Program-made: the position numbers and the translations under genes
NCBI RefSeq assembly: GCF_030682845.1
Contig: NZ_JAUXNK010000092.1
Span: 1 to 64,000, forward strand
Length of the DNA: 64,000 nt
Direction: 5' to 3'
Source of the DNA: Methanolobus sp.
Lineage (GTDB): Archaea > Halobacteriota > Methanosarcinia > Methanosarcinales > Methanosarcinaceae
In this document: piece by piece, positions 18,961-29,415 of the stretch
Position numbering within the stretch: the stretch's first letter is position 1
Layout of the letters: each line of letters starts with the position of its first letter
Notes under the pieces: model-generated
What the model was told of the DNA's origin: nothing
Database searches by the model: none
What the model saw: the letters and a program-made list of their open reading frames with translations, nothing else

Positions 18961-20109
18961 GTGTCACATAGCAAATGGAGTTATATGCAAATACTGATCC
19001 TCTGTATAGACAGAGACGATGACCTTGGCGTAAAAGCTAATGTAAGAGGCCCTGTTATTGGAAGGGAGGCAAACGTAGAGGCCGCCGTAAAACTTGCCAC
19101 AGCGGACCCCGAGGACTCGGATGCCAACACCATATTTGGCGGTATCAAGGTGCTTGATGATCTGGCTGCAAGAGATATTGACGCGGAGCTTATCACCCTT
19201 GCCGGGGATAAGAACATAGGTATCATATCCGACCAGAAGATAGCAAACCAGCTCGATGTCCTCCTTAAGCGTTTCAACTTTAGCTCTGCTATATTCATTT
19301 CTGACGGGGCGGAAGATGAATCCCTGCTCCCCATCGTGCAGTCCAGGATGAAGGTGGATTCTGTCAAGCGTATTGTAGTTATGCAGAGTGCGAACCTGGA
19401 AAGTACCTATTATATCATCAAGCATGCTTTTAATGATCCCAAGATATCCCAGACATTCTTCGTACCCCTGGGACTGGCATCGCTTATCTATGCCTTTTTC
19501 CTTATGATCAATTATCCTCAGGGCGCTATCATCGGGATACTCGCTGCAGTAGGCCTCTATATGCTCTACAGGGGTTTCGGTGACCCGATATCTGTTTATG
19601 GGGAGCGCATTAAGGACTCTTTCCATTCAGGACGGATGACATTCCTGACATACCTCGCCGCACTTCTTGTAATGGTCGCTGCAAGCGTACTTGGCCTTAG
19701 CAGGGTATGGGAGCTTTACACGCGTGAAGGCATCTGGTATTATGGACTGGTACCTCTGGCAACAGTTTTCATAAACACCACTGTATGGTTATATGTAAGT
19801 GCTATACTGATAGCAGACGTCGGGAAGATAATTGACTGCTATAAGAACAGGACATCCACTTTCAGGTATATAATACCTGCTTTCTTTGTGATATCCATGG
19901 GCCTCCTATTCTGGGGTGCAAGCACATACCTGATATCCATAAGCACAGTCATAGGCGGCAGTTCTATTGACCCTGCAGTGGGAGTGCAGTATTTCGTTTA
20001 TTCTATAGTTGCAGCTATAATCATTGCCCTGGTGGGAATAAAGGTCTCTGCAAGTATCAGGATGGAAGAGAAACAGGTTTTAAATGGTAGCAATAATGCG
20101 GACACATAG
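18961..20109 (+). CDS. DUF373 family membrane protein
   Basis: LCIDRDDDLGVKANVRGPVIGREANVEAAVKLATADPEDSDANTIFGGIK plus C-terminal TM segments. Confidence 0.85.
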   Translation: MSHSKWSYMQILILCIDRDDDLGVKANVRGPVIGREANVEAAVKLATADPEDSDANTIFGGIKVLDDLAARDIDAELITLAGDKNIGIISDQKIANQLDVLLKRFNFSSAIFISDGAEDESLLPIVQSRMKVDSVKRIVVMQSANLESTYYIIKHAFNDPKISQTFFVPLGLASLIYAFFLMINYPQGAIIGILAAVGLYMLYRGFGDPISVYGERIKDSFHSGRMTFLTYLAALLVMVAASVLGLSRVWELYTREGIWYYGLVPLATVFINTTVWLYVSAILIADVGKIIDCYKNRTSTFRYIIPAFFVISMGLLFWGASTYLISISTVIGGSSIDPAVGVQYFVYSIVAAIIIALVGIKVSASIRMEEKQVLNGSNNADT

Positions 20110-20896
20110 GTCAGGATCTACCACAGGTCCCAGCTTTGATGTTGCAGTGATCGCAGGTGTGAACTTCTCTTTCCCTGAAGTATCTGAAAACATAACTGTG
20201 GAAACGCCTTTTGGTGTGGTCCGGGCTTACCCTTTTGATGTCAAAGGCAGGAACTGCGTTTTGATACCAAGGCATGCTGACGGTCAGAAACATCTTCCTC
20301 CGCACATGGTAAATTATAGGGCCATTATATGGGCTGTCATGGAGCTTGGCATTGAAAGGGCCATATCGGTAAATTCTGTGGGTACAATGCAGGGTCATCC
20401 AATCGGCAGTTTCGTCCTGCCGGATGATCTTGTGGATATGACGCGTAACAGGATATCCACTTTCCACGATAACAGGACCGTACATGTTGATATGACGGAG
20501 CCTTATTGCCCGCAGATACGGCAAAGCCTTAAGGCGGCGCTCATAAAAGAGGACGTTGGTTTTGCAGATGGCATATATGTCTGTACCGAAGGCCCAAGGT
20601 TTGAGACAAGGGCAGAGATAAGGATGATGAGCAGGTTTGGAGATGTCGTGGGCATGACAGGCATGCCTGAGGTGGCCCTCGCAAAAGAGTTGAACCTGTG
20701 TTATGCTTCTATCTGTACTGTTACCAATAATGCCTGTGGTATGGGTGCTCAGAAAGTCACAGCCTCAGAGGTCGTCAGAACACTTCAGGAAAGGCAGGAG
20801 ATACTTCTGGGGGTCCTGCTCGATACCATTGGCAATATCCCTGATCAGCGCAGCTGCAATTGCAGGTATGCGGCAGACACAGATGCCTGTCTATAA
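20084..20896 (+). CDS. MTAP/PNP-family nucleoside phosphorylase
   Basis: RHADGQKHLPPHMVNYRAIIWA, TEGPRFETRAEIRM, VGMTGMPEVALAKELNLCYASI. Confidence 0.88.
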   Translation: MVAIMRTHRSGSTTGPSFDVAVIAGVNFSFPEVSENITVETPFGVVRAYPFDVKGRNCVLIPRHADGQKHLPPHMVNYRAIIWAVMELGIERAISVNSVGTMQGHPIGSFVLPDDLVDMTRNRISTFHDNRTVHVDMTEPYCPQIRQSLKAALIKEDVGFADGIYVCTEGPRFETRAEIRMMSRFGDVVGMTGMPEVALAKELNLCYASICTVTNNACGMGAQKVTASEVVRTLQERQEILLGVLLDTIGNIPDQRSCNCRYAADTDACL

Positions 20897-20924
20897 GCAA
20901 ACACAGTTCATCTGGAGGGGCGGT

Positions 20925-21776
20925 TCAGGCAATATCCCTTGAAGTATCTATTTGTACTCCCTCTCCTATCTTGAACTTGATCAGCTCCGGGCTTGGCACC
21001 ATTCCTCTTATCTTTGGTATGGCTAGCTTGCTGACCAGTTTATCAGAGTTTGTCTCCAGAGAGGACTCAAATATCACATCAACTGTGGCGAAGACTTCAT
21101 TTACCATTTTTTCCGGGGTGCTGCCCTTATGACCGTAGAGATGTGTCAGGCACTGTATCTCCTTGGTGACCTCATAAATGACATTGGTCAGCTGGCGGAT
21201 AAGCCCGGGGTTGACGCGGAGATTCATATAAAATGAGAAGGAATCGATTATGAGGTTGATCTCCTCACCGGTTGAATCATTGGCAATGTTACGCAGGTTG
21301 TATTCAGTGAACTCTATTATCTTGGAATCGATATATTCATTGCCTACATTTTCTGACATTTCACCGCATGCGCTGAAATAATATTCACTATATACATCAA
21401 CGAAGATTATGTTGGACGGGTCAAATCCCAGGTTGATGATATCATTGAGGACGAACTTGGGCCTGCGTCCGGTTGTGAAATAGAATGTCCTGCGGGATTG
21501 TGTGAACTGATAAAGGAATACTTCTGACATCGAGCGGGGATCGGCTGAGAAATAAGATACTGAACCAGCAGGCAGGCCTCCGCCAAGGTTCCTGTCAAGG
21601 ACTAATATGCCTGTTGAAAGTAAAGTTGGCTGTTCCTGGTATGTCACAGTAGAGGACGTTCTTTTGAGGCTGTCGTATAGTGACACCTCTTCCTGGTCCT
21701 TTGATATCTCATCCTGCATAAAGGAGTTTGCCGCAAAAGATTTGGTTGTTAACATTGTCCCGTTCCTTGTAAGCAA
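20925..21776 (-). CDS. RecA-superfamily ATPase (KaiC/RadA-like)
   Basis: LLSTGILVLDRNLGGGLPAGSVSYFSADPRS; INLIIDSFSFYM. The P-loop looks degenerate. Confidence 0.7.
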   Translation of the reverse strand: MLTRNGTMLTTKSFAANSFMQDEISKDQEEVSLYDSLKRTSSTVTYQEQPTLLSTGILVLDRNLGGGLPAGSVSYFSADPRSMSEVFLYQFTQSRRTFYFTTGRRPKFVLNDIINLGFDPSNIIFVDVYSEYYFSACGEMSENVGNEYIDSKIIEFTEYNLRNIANDSTGEEINLIIDSFSFYMNLRVNPGLIRQLTNVIYEVTKEIQCLTHLYGHKGSTPEKMVNEVFATVDVIFESSLETNSDKLVSKLAIPKIRGMVPSPELIKFKIGEGVQIDTSRDIA

Positions 21777-21863
21777 GCAGTAATATATTGTTATTTATAT
21801 TTTTACTTATGCTTTCCATAAAGCCAATAGTATTTATACTCACTGTGCTATCTGAGTGCGCAG

Positions 21864-24341
21864 ATGACTCTCTGGATACTAATAATTGCCGACAGGGCGA
21901 AAATAACCGTTCTGCCGATACGGGATAAAATGAAAAGACCTCTTTTTGTAGGGGAACTGGTCATGCAGACGACTGCTACAGGACCACGACCCCACAAATT
22001 CAAGGTCGTCCTGAATAATAAAGAGGAGCTGCATCCCCCCTCCGAGCTGACCGAACTCTTGAGGACTGCTGATCGAATCATGATAGCAAAGGACGGGGAT
22101 GCCCAGCAGACAGCTGCTGTTGTTGATATGTTACAGGGATTCCAGCTTCGCGCTGATATTGTAGATGTCTGCAGGTTCTGCCTGCTGAAGAACATGTTCA
22201 ATTTTCTCAACAGAAGATCCGTGAGATATCATCGGGAGAAAATATGCGCGGATTGTGCAAAGGACGAACTGTCCAGAGTACTCTCAAGTTCGCAGGTGAC
22301 TTATGGCGAGGAAGTATGTGAGAGACTGGAGGAAATATTGCTAAGTACAAGGGACCTTGACAGAACCTTGTCCATGCTAAGCCCCGAAGAACTTGACCAT
22401 GAGCTCACAAGATTTGATTCAATAGCAGCAAATACAGAGGTCTCTACATCTATGATAAGGGACCTGCCGATAAACAGGAAATTCAAGGACCTTCTACTTC
22501 AAAAGTCGGATGTGCTCCTGCCGGTGCAGTCAATCTCAGTGGAGAATGGCCTTCTGAAAGGCCAGAACCAGCTTGTGACCTCAGTGACAGCCACAGGTAA
22601 GACACTTATCGGCGAGCTTGCAGGTATCGAGAATATCCTGCGCAGGAAGGGAAAACTGCTGTATCTTGTGCCTCTGGTAGCGCTTGCAAACCAAAAATAT
22701 GACCAGTTCACTGATAGGTACTCAGGATTGGGGATACAGACATCCATCAGGGTCGGAAGCGCACGTATAAAGGCATCTAAAACGGATTCAATGCGCAGGT
22801 CCCTTGATTCTGATATCATTATAGGTACCTACGAAGGTATAGACTATATCTTAAGGATCGGTGCTGCGGACATGCTGGGTAAGGTAGGTACTGTTGTTGT
22901 GGATGAAGTGCACACTATCGAGGATTCGGAGCGCGGTCACAGGCTCGACGGAGTGATAGCAAGGCTCAAGTACAGCGCACCTGATGCACAGTTCATCTAC
23001 CTGTCCGCGACTGTCGCAAAGCCGGAAATAATGGCAAAGCATCTGAATGCAAAGCTTATAGAGTATGAGTACAGGCCGGTTCCTATTGAAAGGCATCTCG
23101 TGCTCTGCCCGGAGCATTCAAAGATAAATATCATGACCAAACTTGCCAGGGATGAGTATAGCAAGGTTTCATCAAAGGGGCACAGAGGTCAGACCATTAT
23201 CTTCACGAACTCAAGACGTAACTGCCATCGTATATCCGAAGCCCTTTCTATTCCTTCTGCTCCCTATCATGCAGGACTGACAAGCCAGGAGCGCAAGAAA
23301 GTGGAAGTGGGCTTTGCAAAAGGCAGGCTTCCTGTTGTAGTTACCACTGCCGCTCTTGCAGCAGGCGTCGATTTTCCGGCATCGCAGGTGATATTCGACT
23401 CCCTTGCTATGGGTATCGAGTGGCTTAATATGCAGGAATTCCTCCAGATGCTGGGCCGTGCCGGCAGGCCGGATTACCATGACCTGGGAGAAGTAGTGTT
23501 GCTTGCGGTACCTGGCAAGAGGTACACGGGTGACCAGGGTGATACGGAAGATACTGTAGCCCTGAAACTTTTAAAGGGAGAGATGCTGCATACAAAGGTG
23601 GAGTACGGGGAAGAGGAGAAGCTTGAGGAGATCCTCGCAACCGCGGCCATAACCTCTTCCGAGAAGGACCTGATTAAGATACACGGGGATATGCTTGCCG
23701 GCTATGCGGTGGATGTGCTTGTGCGCAGGCTTGAACGACAGAAATTCCTTTACAGGAAAAAAGGCACAATTGAGCTGACAAGTTTTGGCAAGATCGCTGC
23801 AGGCCACTTCCTTTCTGTTTCCAGGGCTTTCCTTATACGGGATGCTGTGCTGATGGACCACGATCCGCTTGCTATCATTACTAACCTTGAGTTCTTTGAC
23901 GGGGTGTATTTCAAGTATGTTTCCAGGATATCTGCAGCTCTTAACGTTAATCTTCCTTCGCGGGTCTTTCAGGGGGCTTCACTGGATATCCTCTTTGAGG
24001 GGGAGAACATGGGAAAGCTCGATATCTCTTTGAGAGAGCAACTATTTGATTTTGCATCCGAGTTCCTGGCCTGCAGTTGCAGGGATTCTCCATATTGCGG
24101 CTGTGCCGAGCGTAAGTTCTCCGAAAAGATCATCATGATCAGGACAGAGGGGTACGATCCGGCAGGCATTGTGAGGAAAATAGAGAATCTCTACGGGATT
24201 ACCGCCTATCCGGGAGATGTACTCGGATATCTGGACAGTGCAGTGCGTAACCTTGATGCTGTTGAGATGATAGCAAAGACCTACTCCAAAAGAGAGATCG
24301 CATCTGAAGCTCGCCGGCTTAAAAAAGAGATAGAAGGGTAA
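21864..24341 (+). CDS. DEAD/DEAH-box helicase (DUF5814-containing)
   Basis: TATGKTLIGELA, VVVDEVHT, YLSATV, QMLGRAGRP; N-terminal archaeal extension. Confidence 0.88.
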   Translation: MTLWILIIADRAKITVLPIRDKMKRPLFVGELVMQTTATGPRPHKFKVVLNNKEELHPPSELTELLRTADRIMIAKDGDAQQTAAVVDMLQGFQLRADIVDVCRFCLLKNMFNFLNRRSVRYHREKICADCAKDELSRVLSSSQVTYGEEVCERLEEILLSTRDLDRTLSMLSPEELDHELTRFDSIAANTEVSTSMIRDLPINRKFKDLLLQKSDVLLPVQSISVENGLLKGQNQLVTSVTATGKTLIGELAGIENILRRKGKLLYLVPLVALANQKYDQFTDRYSGLGIQTSIRVGSARIKASKTDSMRRSLDSDIIIGTYEGIDYILRIGAADMLGKVGTVVVDEVHTIEDSERGHRLDGVIARLKYSAPDAQFIYLSATVAKPEIMAKHLNAKLIEYEYRPVPIERHLVLCPEHSKINIMTKLARDEYSKVSSKGHRGQTIIFTNSRRNCHRISEALSIPSAPYHAGLTSQERKKVEVGFAKGRLPVVVTTAALAAGVDFPASQVIFDSLAMGIEWLNMQEFLQMLGRAGRPDYHDLGEVVLLAVPGKRYTGDQGDTEDTVALKLLKGEMLHTKVEYGEEEKLEEILATAAITSSEKDLIKIHGDMLAGYAVDVLVRRLERQKFLYRKKGTIELTSFGKIAAGHFLSVSRAFLIRDAVLMDHDPLAIITNLEFFDGVYFKYVSRISAALNVNLPSRVFQGASLDILFEGENMGKLDISLREQLFDFASEFLACSCRDSPYCGCAERKFSEKIIMIRTEGYDPAGIVRKIENLYGITAYPGDVLGYLDSAVRNLDAVEMIAKTYSKREIASEARRLKKEIEG

Positions 24342-24449
24342 CCGGATATGTTCATCATATCGCAACGTGCTATCATAATGCTTTAGAATGATGCCGACAG
24401 ATAAGGTAGGACAGATGATGCATGAGCCAGTCTGCAAGGAAACATTAAT

Positions 24450-24824
24450 ATGAGTGAAAAATCAGAAGGGATAAAAGGAAAAAGAAAAGTAAGGATAGAA
24501 CTGTTCAAGCCTGATGATTTCAAACAGGTCTACTCTATAGGAGCTGTGGGGGGGCACAGTCCGTACGATTTCAGGATTGGCTTCTATAATGACACACCTC
24601 TGCCGTCTGATAAGGCATCGGAGGAACAGGTGATCCAGAGGAAACTTGAAACAGAGGTAATCCTTTCCCCTTTGGCTGCCTTGGAGCTTGCGAGATGGCT
24701 TAATCAGCATATCCAGGATTATGAGAAGATGTTTGGCCCGATAAGGAGGCCTCATGAGAACATGAATAAGAAAGATGATGCTGAAGCGCAGCAAGCTACT
24801 ACTGAGATCCAGGGGTATATGTAA
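24450..24824 (+). CDS. DUF3467 family protein
   Basis: DFKQVYSIGAVGGHSPYDFRIGFYND..EVILSPLAALELARWLNQHIQDYEKMFG. Confidence 0.7.
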   Translation: MSEKSEGIKGKRKVRIELFKPDDFKQVYSIGAVGGHSPYDFRIGFYNDTPLPSDKASEEQVIQRKLETEVILSPLAALELARWLNQHIQDYEKMFGPIRRPHENMNKKDDAEAQQATTEIQGYM

Positions 24825-24962
24825 ATATCTCTAGGCATGAGCAGTTTCCCCAGGTATATAGTAAAGGTTAAATCGCCAGTAATAAATATTAGATTGTATT
24901 ATTGTATTAGCCTATAACCGGAAAGGCTCTAATGTTGTTTTAAAATGATGTGAGGATTAATT

Positions 24963-25187
24963 TTGTTCCCGAATAAGAAAGTCCAGAAAATGATTGGATC
25001 TAAAATCCAGGTTGAGATGAAAGGTGACCTTCACCTGCTTGAAGGAACCCTTAGCAGTGCAGATGATTACATGAACCTCCATCTTGTCGATACCGTTGAA
25101 ATAGCAAATGGTGAGCGTTTAAGGTCCCTAGGTTCCGTTGTCCTTCGTGGAAACAATATAATTCTTGTCATTCCAGTTGAAGGCTAA
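24963..25187 (+). CDS. Sm-like archaeal (LSm) RNA-binding protein
   Basis: GSKIQVEMKGDLHLLEGTLSSADDYMNLHLVDTVE..LGSVVLRGNNIILVIP; Sm1/Sm2 motifs. Confidence 0.9.
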   Translation: MFPNKKVQKMIGSKIQVEMKGDLHLLEGTLSSADDYMNLHLVDTVEIANGERLRSLGSVVLRGNNIILVIPVEG

Positions 25188-25220
25188 CTGTAAAGTAGTT
25201 ACTGTTAGTGGTAAATTGAT

Positions 25221-25571
25221 ATGAGTATTGAAGAAACTGCTCTCAATGTCATTCGCTCTCAGGAAAGTGGCGTTTTTCAGAACCAGCTATGGAAGATGCT
25301 GGATATAGACAGCCGCAAGTGCTCCAGGATCATTTCAAAGCTCCTGGAGGATGGGCTCATTATTCGTGAGCAGGCCGTTTCCAATGGCGCCAGGACATAC
25401 CTTCTGAAAGTGAAAGAGGAAAAAAAGCCGGTTTTTGAGTTACTCATGGCAGGGGAGGTATTCTCCCCCTGTGCAGGCTGCAGGGATGCATGCCAGCCGG
25501 AAAGCTGTGCAAAGCTCACATTCTGGGTAATGAATCTTGAAAAAGGTGAAGAACAGGGTGAAATATACTGA
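25221..25571 (+). CDS. Winged-helix regulator with C-terminal Cys motif
   Basis: VIRSQESGVFQNQLWKMLDIDSRKCSRIISKLLEDGLIIREQ; C-terminal CAGCRDACQPESCAKL. Confidence 0.8.
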   Translation: MSIEETALNVIRSQESGVFQNQLWKMLDIDSRKCSRIISKLLEDGLIIREQAVSNGARTYLLKVKEEKKPVFELLMAGEVFSPCAGCRDACQPESCAKLTFWVMNLEKGEEQGEIY

Positions 25572-25638
25572 TCTGGGCGAAAGCTTTAATACTGATATGT
25601 ACTATGTTGGAGTCGCTCATTTAGAGCGAAATCGACGT

Positions 25639-25713
25639 GCTCCGATAGTGTAGTCCGGCCAATCATTCCGGCCTTTCGAGCCGAAGACTCGGGTTCGAAT
25701 CCCGATCGGAGCA
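25639..25713 (+). tRNA. tRNA-Glu (UUC anticodon)
   Basis: GCTCCGA..TCGGAGC acceptor stem, CTTTCGA anticodon loop, GGGTTCGAATCCC T-arm. Confidence 0.92.
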
Positions 25714-25791
25714 CTATAAATATTTTTAGATATTACCTGTTCCGTAACCGAGTTTATGAAGAAACTGTTTTCCTCTATAGGGGGAACTTTT

Positions 25792-27015
25792 TTAGCTCCT
25801 CTTCTTTTGCATCCTTTTTGCCAGTGTTTTGCCTCTTAGTCGGGATAATACAAAATAATCTCTGGTGTTTATCTCTTTGCCCTTTCTTACGCTGTGTTTT
25901 GATTCCAGCATCTTGAGGATGAATGTTGTACCTTCATATCTTTCTGCTAGTTTCCTTAGTTTCAGCACATTTTTCCTGTATTTATTATCACAAAGTAACT
26001 CATGTATCTCTGCAAGGATATCTTTGGCTGAAGCTGAATATTCTATCATCTTACCAAGTGAATCCTCATCGATAGCAAAAGCGTTGTTGTGCTGTTCACT
26101 ATGGTTAATATCGGGTACTGAAAGCATGGGAATACCAAAACTCATGGCTTCCATCATAGTGCTGTGCCCTCCGGGCGCGATTATAATATCGCAGGATGCA
26201 AGGAAGGGGAATTGGTCTTCAATGAACTCAAGCATTCTTACGTTTTCTGGTAAGGGCTTGAAAGCATCAAGGTCTATAAAGGGTCCAGAGAGTAGGGTAT
26301 AGTGTATCTTGCTGTTCAATTGTGCAGCTTGGATAACTTTTCGAAAAATTGGTTCCCTGTATCCAAAGCCACCAAGTGTGGAAATAACATGAGGCCTTTT
26401 AAGATCCAGTCTTTCGACCTCTCCATATTTCTTTCCAATAAGCGGACCTGTGTAGAGGACTTTTTCCCATATATCCTCGGTGAAATCCAGATTTTTGCGG
26501 CATATGGTGTGCGGCATTGGGAAATCGGGTATCAGGATACCATCGGCCATCCTGAATACCCCTGTATAGAATCGCCTTATAATATCTCCTACTATCCTTC
26601 CAGGAATACCCTTCTGAACGAAGAACTGTTCCATGTTCGACTGATTAAGAACCAGATAGCAAGGGATTTTTCGGGCTTTTGCGCTCAGAATGCCCATATA
26701 GTAACTATCAGAGATAACAACATCAGGCATGATACGCCTCAATATTCTTGCGAGCTTAAGCAAACCCAGGAACTGTCCTCTTTTGAAGGTAGCAAAGACC
26801 GATTTTCTCAGGTTCAATGTGCCAGCCTTTCCTACAAGCGTGACTTCCGAGGGTATTTTATGCGCAGTATATCCTTTCTTCTCGATGAGTTCCTTTGAGT
26901 ATCCATATGCACCAAAATGTACATCATGTCCTGCAGCTTTTAGTTCTCTTCCCAGCGAGATACACCTGCTGGTGTGTCCGAGTCCTTCTCCACACACAAA
27001 TATCATTATTTTCAT
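25792..27015 (-). CDS. MurG/UDP-glycosyltransferase-like protein
   Basis: MKIMIFVCGEGLGHTSRCISLGRELKAAGH; CDIIIAPGGHSTMMEAMSFGIPMLSVP; paralog of 28261-29391. Confidence 0.82.
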   Translation of the reverse strand: MKIMIFVCGEGLGHTSRCISLGRELKAAGHDVHFGAYGYSKELIEKKGYTAHKIPSEVTLVGKAGTLNLRKSVFATFKRGQFLGLLKLARILRRIMPDVVISDSYYMGILSAKARKIPCYLVLNQSNMEQFFVQKGIPGRIVGDIIRRFYTGVFRMADGILIPDFPMPHTICRKNLDFTEDIWEKVLYTGPLIGKKYGEVERLDLKRPHVISTLGGFGYREPIFRKVIQAAQLNSKIHYTLLSGPFIDLDAFKPLPENVRMLEFIEDQFPFLASCDIIIAPGGHSTMMEAMSFGIPMLSVPDINHSEQHNNAFAIDEDSLGKMIEYSASAKDILAEIHELLCDNKYRKNVLKLRKLAERYEGTTFILKMLESKHSVRKGKEINTRDYFVLSRLRGKTLAKRMQKKRS

Positions 27016-27072
27016 TTTGCACCAGAGTTTGTGTTCTATGATCTTTGTATGCTCATAACTTGCAGGCAAAAC

Positions 27073-28074
27073 TTAACCATTGATCATCCTGCCGATTTTT
27101 GAAACCTGTGGCTGCTTTGAGACCATATACAAAAGGACAGGCAGCCCTGATCCAGATATATGTTTAATAAATTCTTTTGCAGCGTTATTTACCAGAGGGC
27201 TTCTCCCCAGTATATCGCTCTCCATGATACTAACCAGCCTGTCAAAGGCACCCATGCCTGTAGTGAAGCCCATTTCCTCCCTGATATCTCTCCTCATGCT
27301 AAAAACAAGCTCTATCCAGGCATTCAGTTCTCCTGTGATGTGTTTCCATATGGGCTGGTCTACTACCATATATGAACGCCCTTTGCATATATTGGAGAAA
27401 TACTCGTGGAATGTGTCACCTTCGGCAACAGTATATACATTACCGATGCTTCCGGTGTGGCTGTCGGTTGTTATCGCCATTCCTTTTCCATATCGTTGAG
27501 CAAGGATCATCGCAAACAGATTTTTCTGCTTCAGGTCCTGCATGTTATATTCTATCACCGGAAAGTGTCTGGCAATTTCGGGGATTGCGAAGATATTGGG
27601 CCTGTCACCGACTTGGAACCAGAATGGGTGATTGTATATGTATGGAAGATCATTGCTCCTGAAATAATCTATGATACTGTAGATATTGCACTCCTTCTTT
27701 GCCAGGTTGCTGAACTCCATATACTGTTGCCTGTCAAATCCGAAGACATTAATATGCACGGTGTGCCCCACATTCACCGGATCGCTGACCGATAGCTCCA
27801 CGCCAGTTGTCAGGTCATCTCGCTTCCAGCCAAGGATGTCATAGGCCTTTACAGTATCATGGTCTGTAAATGTTACAAAATCAAGACTATTGTCCTTCCC
27901 TTTCTGGAGTAGGTTCTCTGGACGCATTGATTCTGTTGGTGGCACATCATATGAGCAGCAGGTATGTACATGCAAATCCGCTTTATGCCACCCGTTTCCC
28001 AAAAGTTCGACAGCCTTTTCGGAAGAAATGATTTTTTGTTTATTGAGATCTATCCTATGGGGCAAGATCATCAC
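27073..28074 (-). CDS. PHP-domain metal-dependent phosphoesterase
   Basis: HKADLHVHTCCSYDVPP; FVTFTDHDTVKAYDIL. Confidence 0.85.
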   Translation of the reverse strand: MMILPHRIDLNKQKIISSEKAVELLGNGWHKADLHVHTCCSYDVPPTESMRPENLLQKGKDNSLDFVTFTDHDTVKAYDILGWKRDDLTTGVELSVSDPVNVGHTVHINVFGFDRQQYMEFSNLAKKECNIYSIIDYFRSNDLPYIYNHPFWFQVGDRPNIFAIPEIARHFPVIEYNMQDLKQKNLFAMILAQRYGKGMAITTDSHTGSIGNVYTVAEGDTFHEYFSNICKGRSYMVVDQPIWKHITGELNAWIELVFSMRRDIREEMGFTTGMGAFDRLVSIMESDILGRSPLVNNAAKEFIKHISGSGLPVLLYMVSKQPQVSKIGRMING

Positions 28075-28260
28075 TCCTCTTTATGGTCTCAATTTTTTTA
28101 ATTGACATTTGTCTATATAAACACTCCTAAGTAAATACTTTATGTATATATAATATATTTAAGCCCCGTAAATATATATTCTACACACAAATATAATATC
28201 TACTACAATTCTCATATGCAATGTAAATTAATATTGTACAAAAATAGACGGCACGATATT

Positions 28261-29391
28261 ATGAAGTTCTTCATTTTCACATGTGGCGAGGGTCTGGGTC
28301 ACACGGGGAGGAGTATTTCCCTTGGCAGGGAACTATTATCAGCAGGACATATTGTCCATTTTGGAGCATATGGTTCCTCAAAAGAGCTTATTGAGAATTC
28401 TGGGTATGAAGTCTCTTTTATACCTCAGGAGCTCCGGCTGGAAGGCAAAGCTGGAAGTTTTGACTTGGAGGCTTCCATAAAGAAGACAATAGTGAACATC
28501 TCCGCAAAGGATATTCGCTCCGTATTTGCCCTGATAAAGGAAAAGAATCCTGATGTAGTTATCTCTGACGGGTATTATCTTGCAATACTGGCAGCTAAGT
28601 ACAAAAACATCAGAACCTGCATGATAGTGAACCAGTCCAACATGGAGGAGTTTTTCATTAATAAAGGACAGCTTGTGAAATTACTTGGAAGATTTGTCAG
28701 GAATTTCTATCACTACATCTACAGGAGAGTAGATGTCATCGTAGTTCCTGACTTTCCAAAACCGCATACTGTATGTGTACGCAATCTTGCATTCCCGGCA
28801 GATGTTGTAGGTAAAGTGAAATTCAGCGGTCCACTTGTTCGAAAAAGGTATAGTGAAGTGCTTGCAAAGGACCTATCCAGGCCGCAGGTATTGTGCACTG
28901 TAGGTGGTTTTGGTTACAGGAAGAGAATATTAGAAAATATTCTGGGTGCTGCCAGAATGGATGAATCTATCAAATATACTTTCATAACCGGTCCTGCTAT
29001 TGGGAAAGATGACTTGCATGAGGTTCCTGTGAATGTCAATATTTGCACATTTATTGCAGACCCGTTCCCGTATTACAAAGCAAGTGATCTTGTAATTTCT
29101 GCAGGTGGGCATGGGACACTTATGGAAACTCTAAGCTTTGGACTGCCTTTGTTCTCATTCCCTGACAAAGGTCACAATGAGCAGGAGAACAATGCCCAAG
29201 TCGTGGAGGAAATGGAGTATGGCAGAAAACTTGATTATTCTGTATCTTCTGAAGAGATTCTTTCTACGATAAGGGAAGTGGTTTATAGGGGACGTTTCAT
29301 GGAGAATACAGAGAAATTAAGGCAACAAGCAGAAGTGTTCTACGGCCCTGCCTTTGTAAGGGAGCTATTGGAAAACTCAGATGAAGAATAA
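28261..29391 (+). CDS. MurG/UDP-glycosyltransferase-like protein (paralog)
   Basis: MKFFIFTCGEGLGHTGRSISLGRELLSAGHIVHFGAYGSSKELIENSGYEV; ASDLVISAGGHGTLMETLSFGLPLFSFP. Confidence 0.85.
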   Translation: MKFFIFTCGEGLGHTGRSISLGRELLSAGHIVHFGAYGSSKELIENSGYEVSFIPQELRLEGKAGSFDLEASIKKTIVNISAKDIRSVFALIKEKNPDVVISDGYYLAILAAKYKNIRTCMIVNQSNMEEFFINKGQLVKLLGRFVRNFYHYIYRRVDVIVVPDFPKPHTVCVRNLAFPADVVGKVKFSGPLVRKRYSEVLAKDLSRPQVLCTVGGFGYRKRILENILGAARMDESIKYTFITGPAIGKDDLHEVPVNVNICTFIADPFPYYKASDLVISAGGHGTLMETLSFGLPLFSFPDKGHNEQENNAQVVEEMEYGRKLDYSVSSEEILSTIREVVYRGRFMENTEKLRQQAEVFYGPAFVRELLENSDEE

Positions 29392-29415
29392 ATGTAGTTT
29401 TATCGTCTTATTTAT

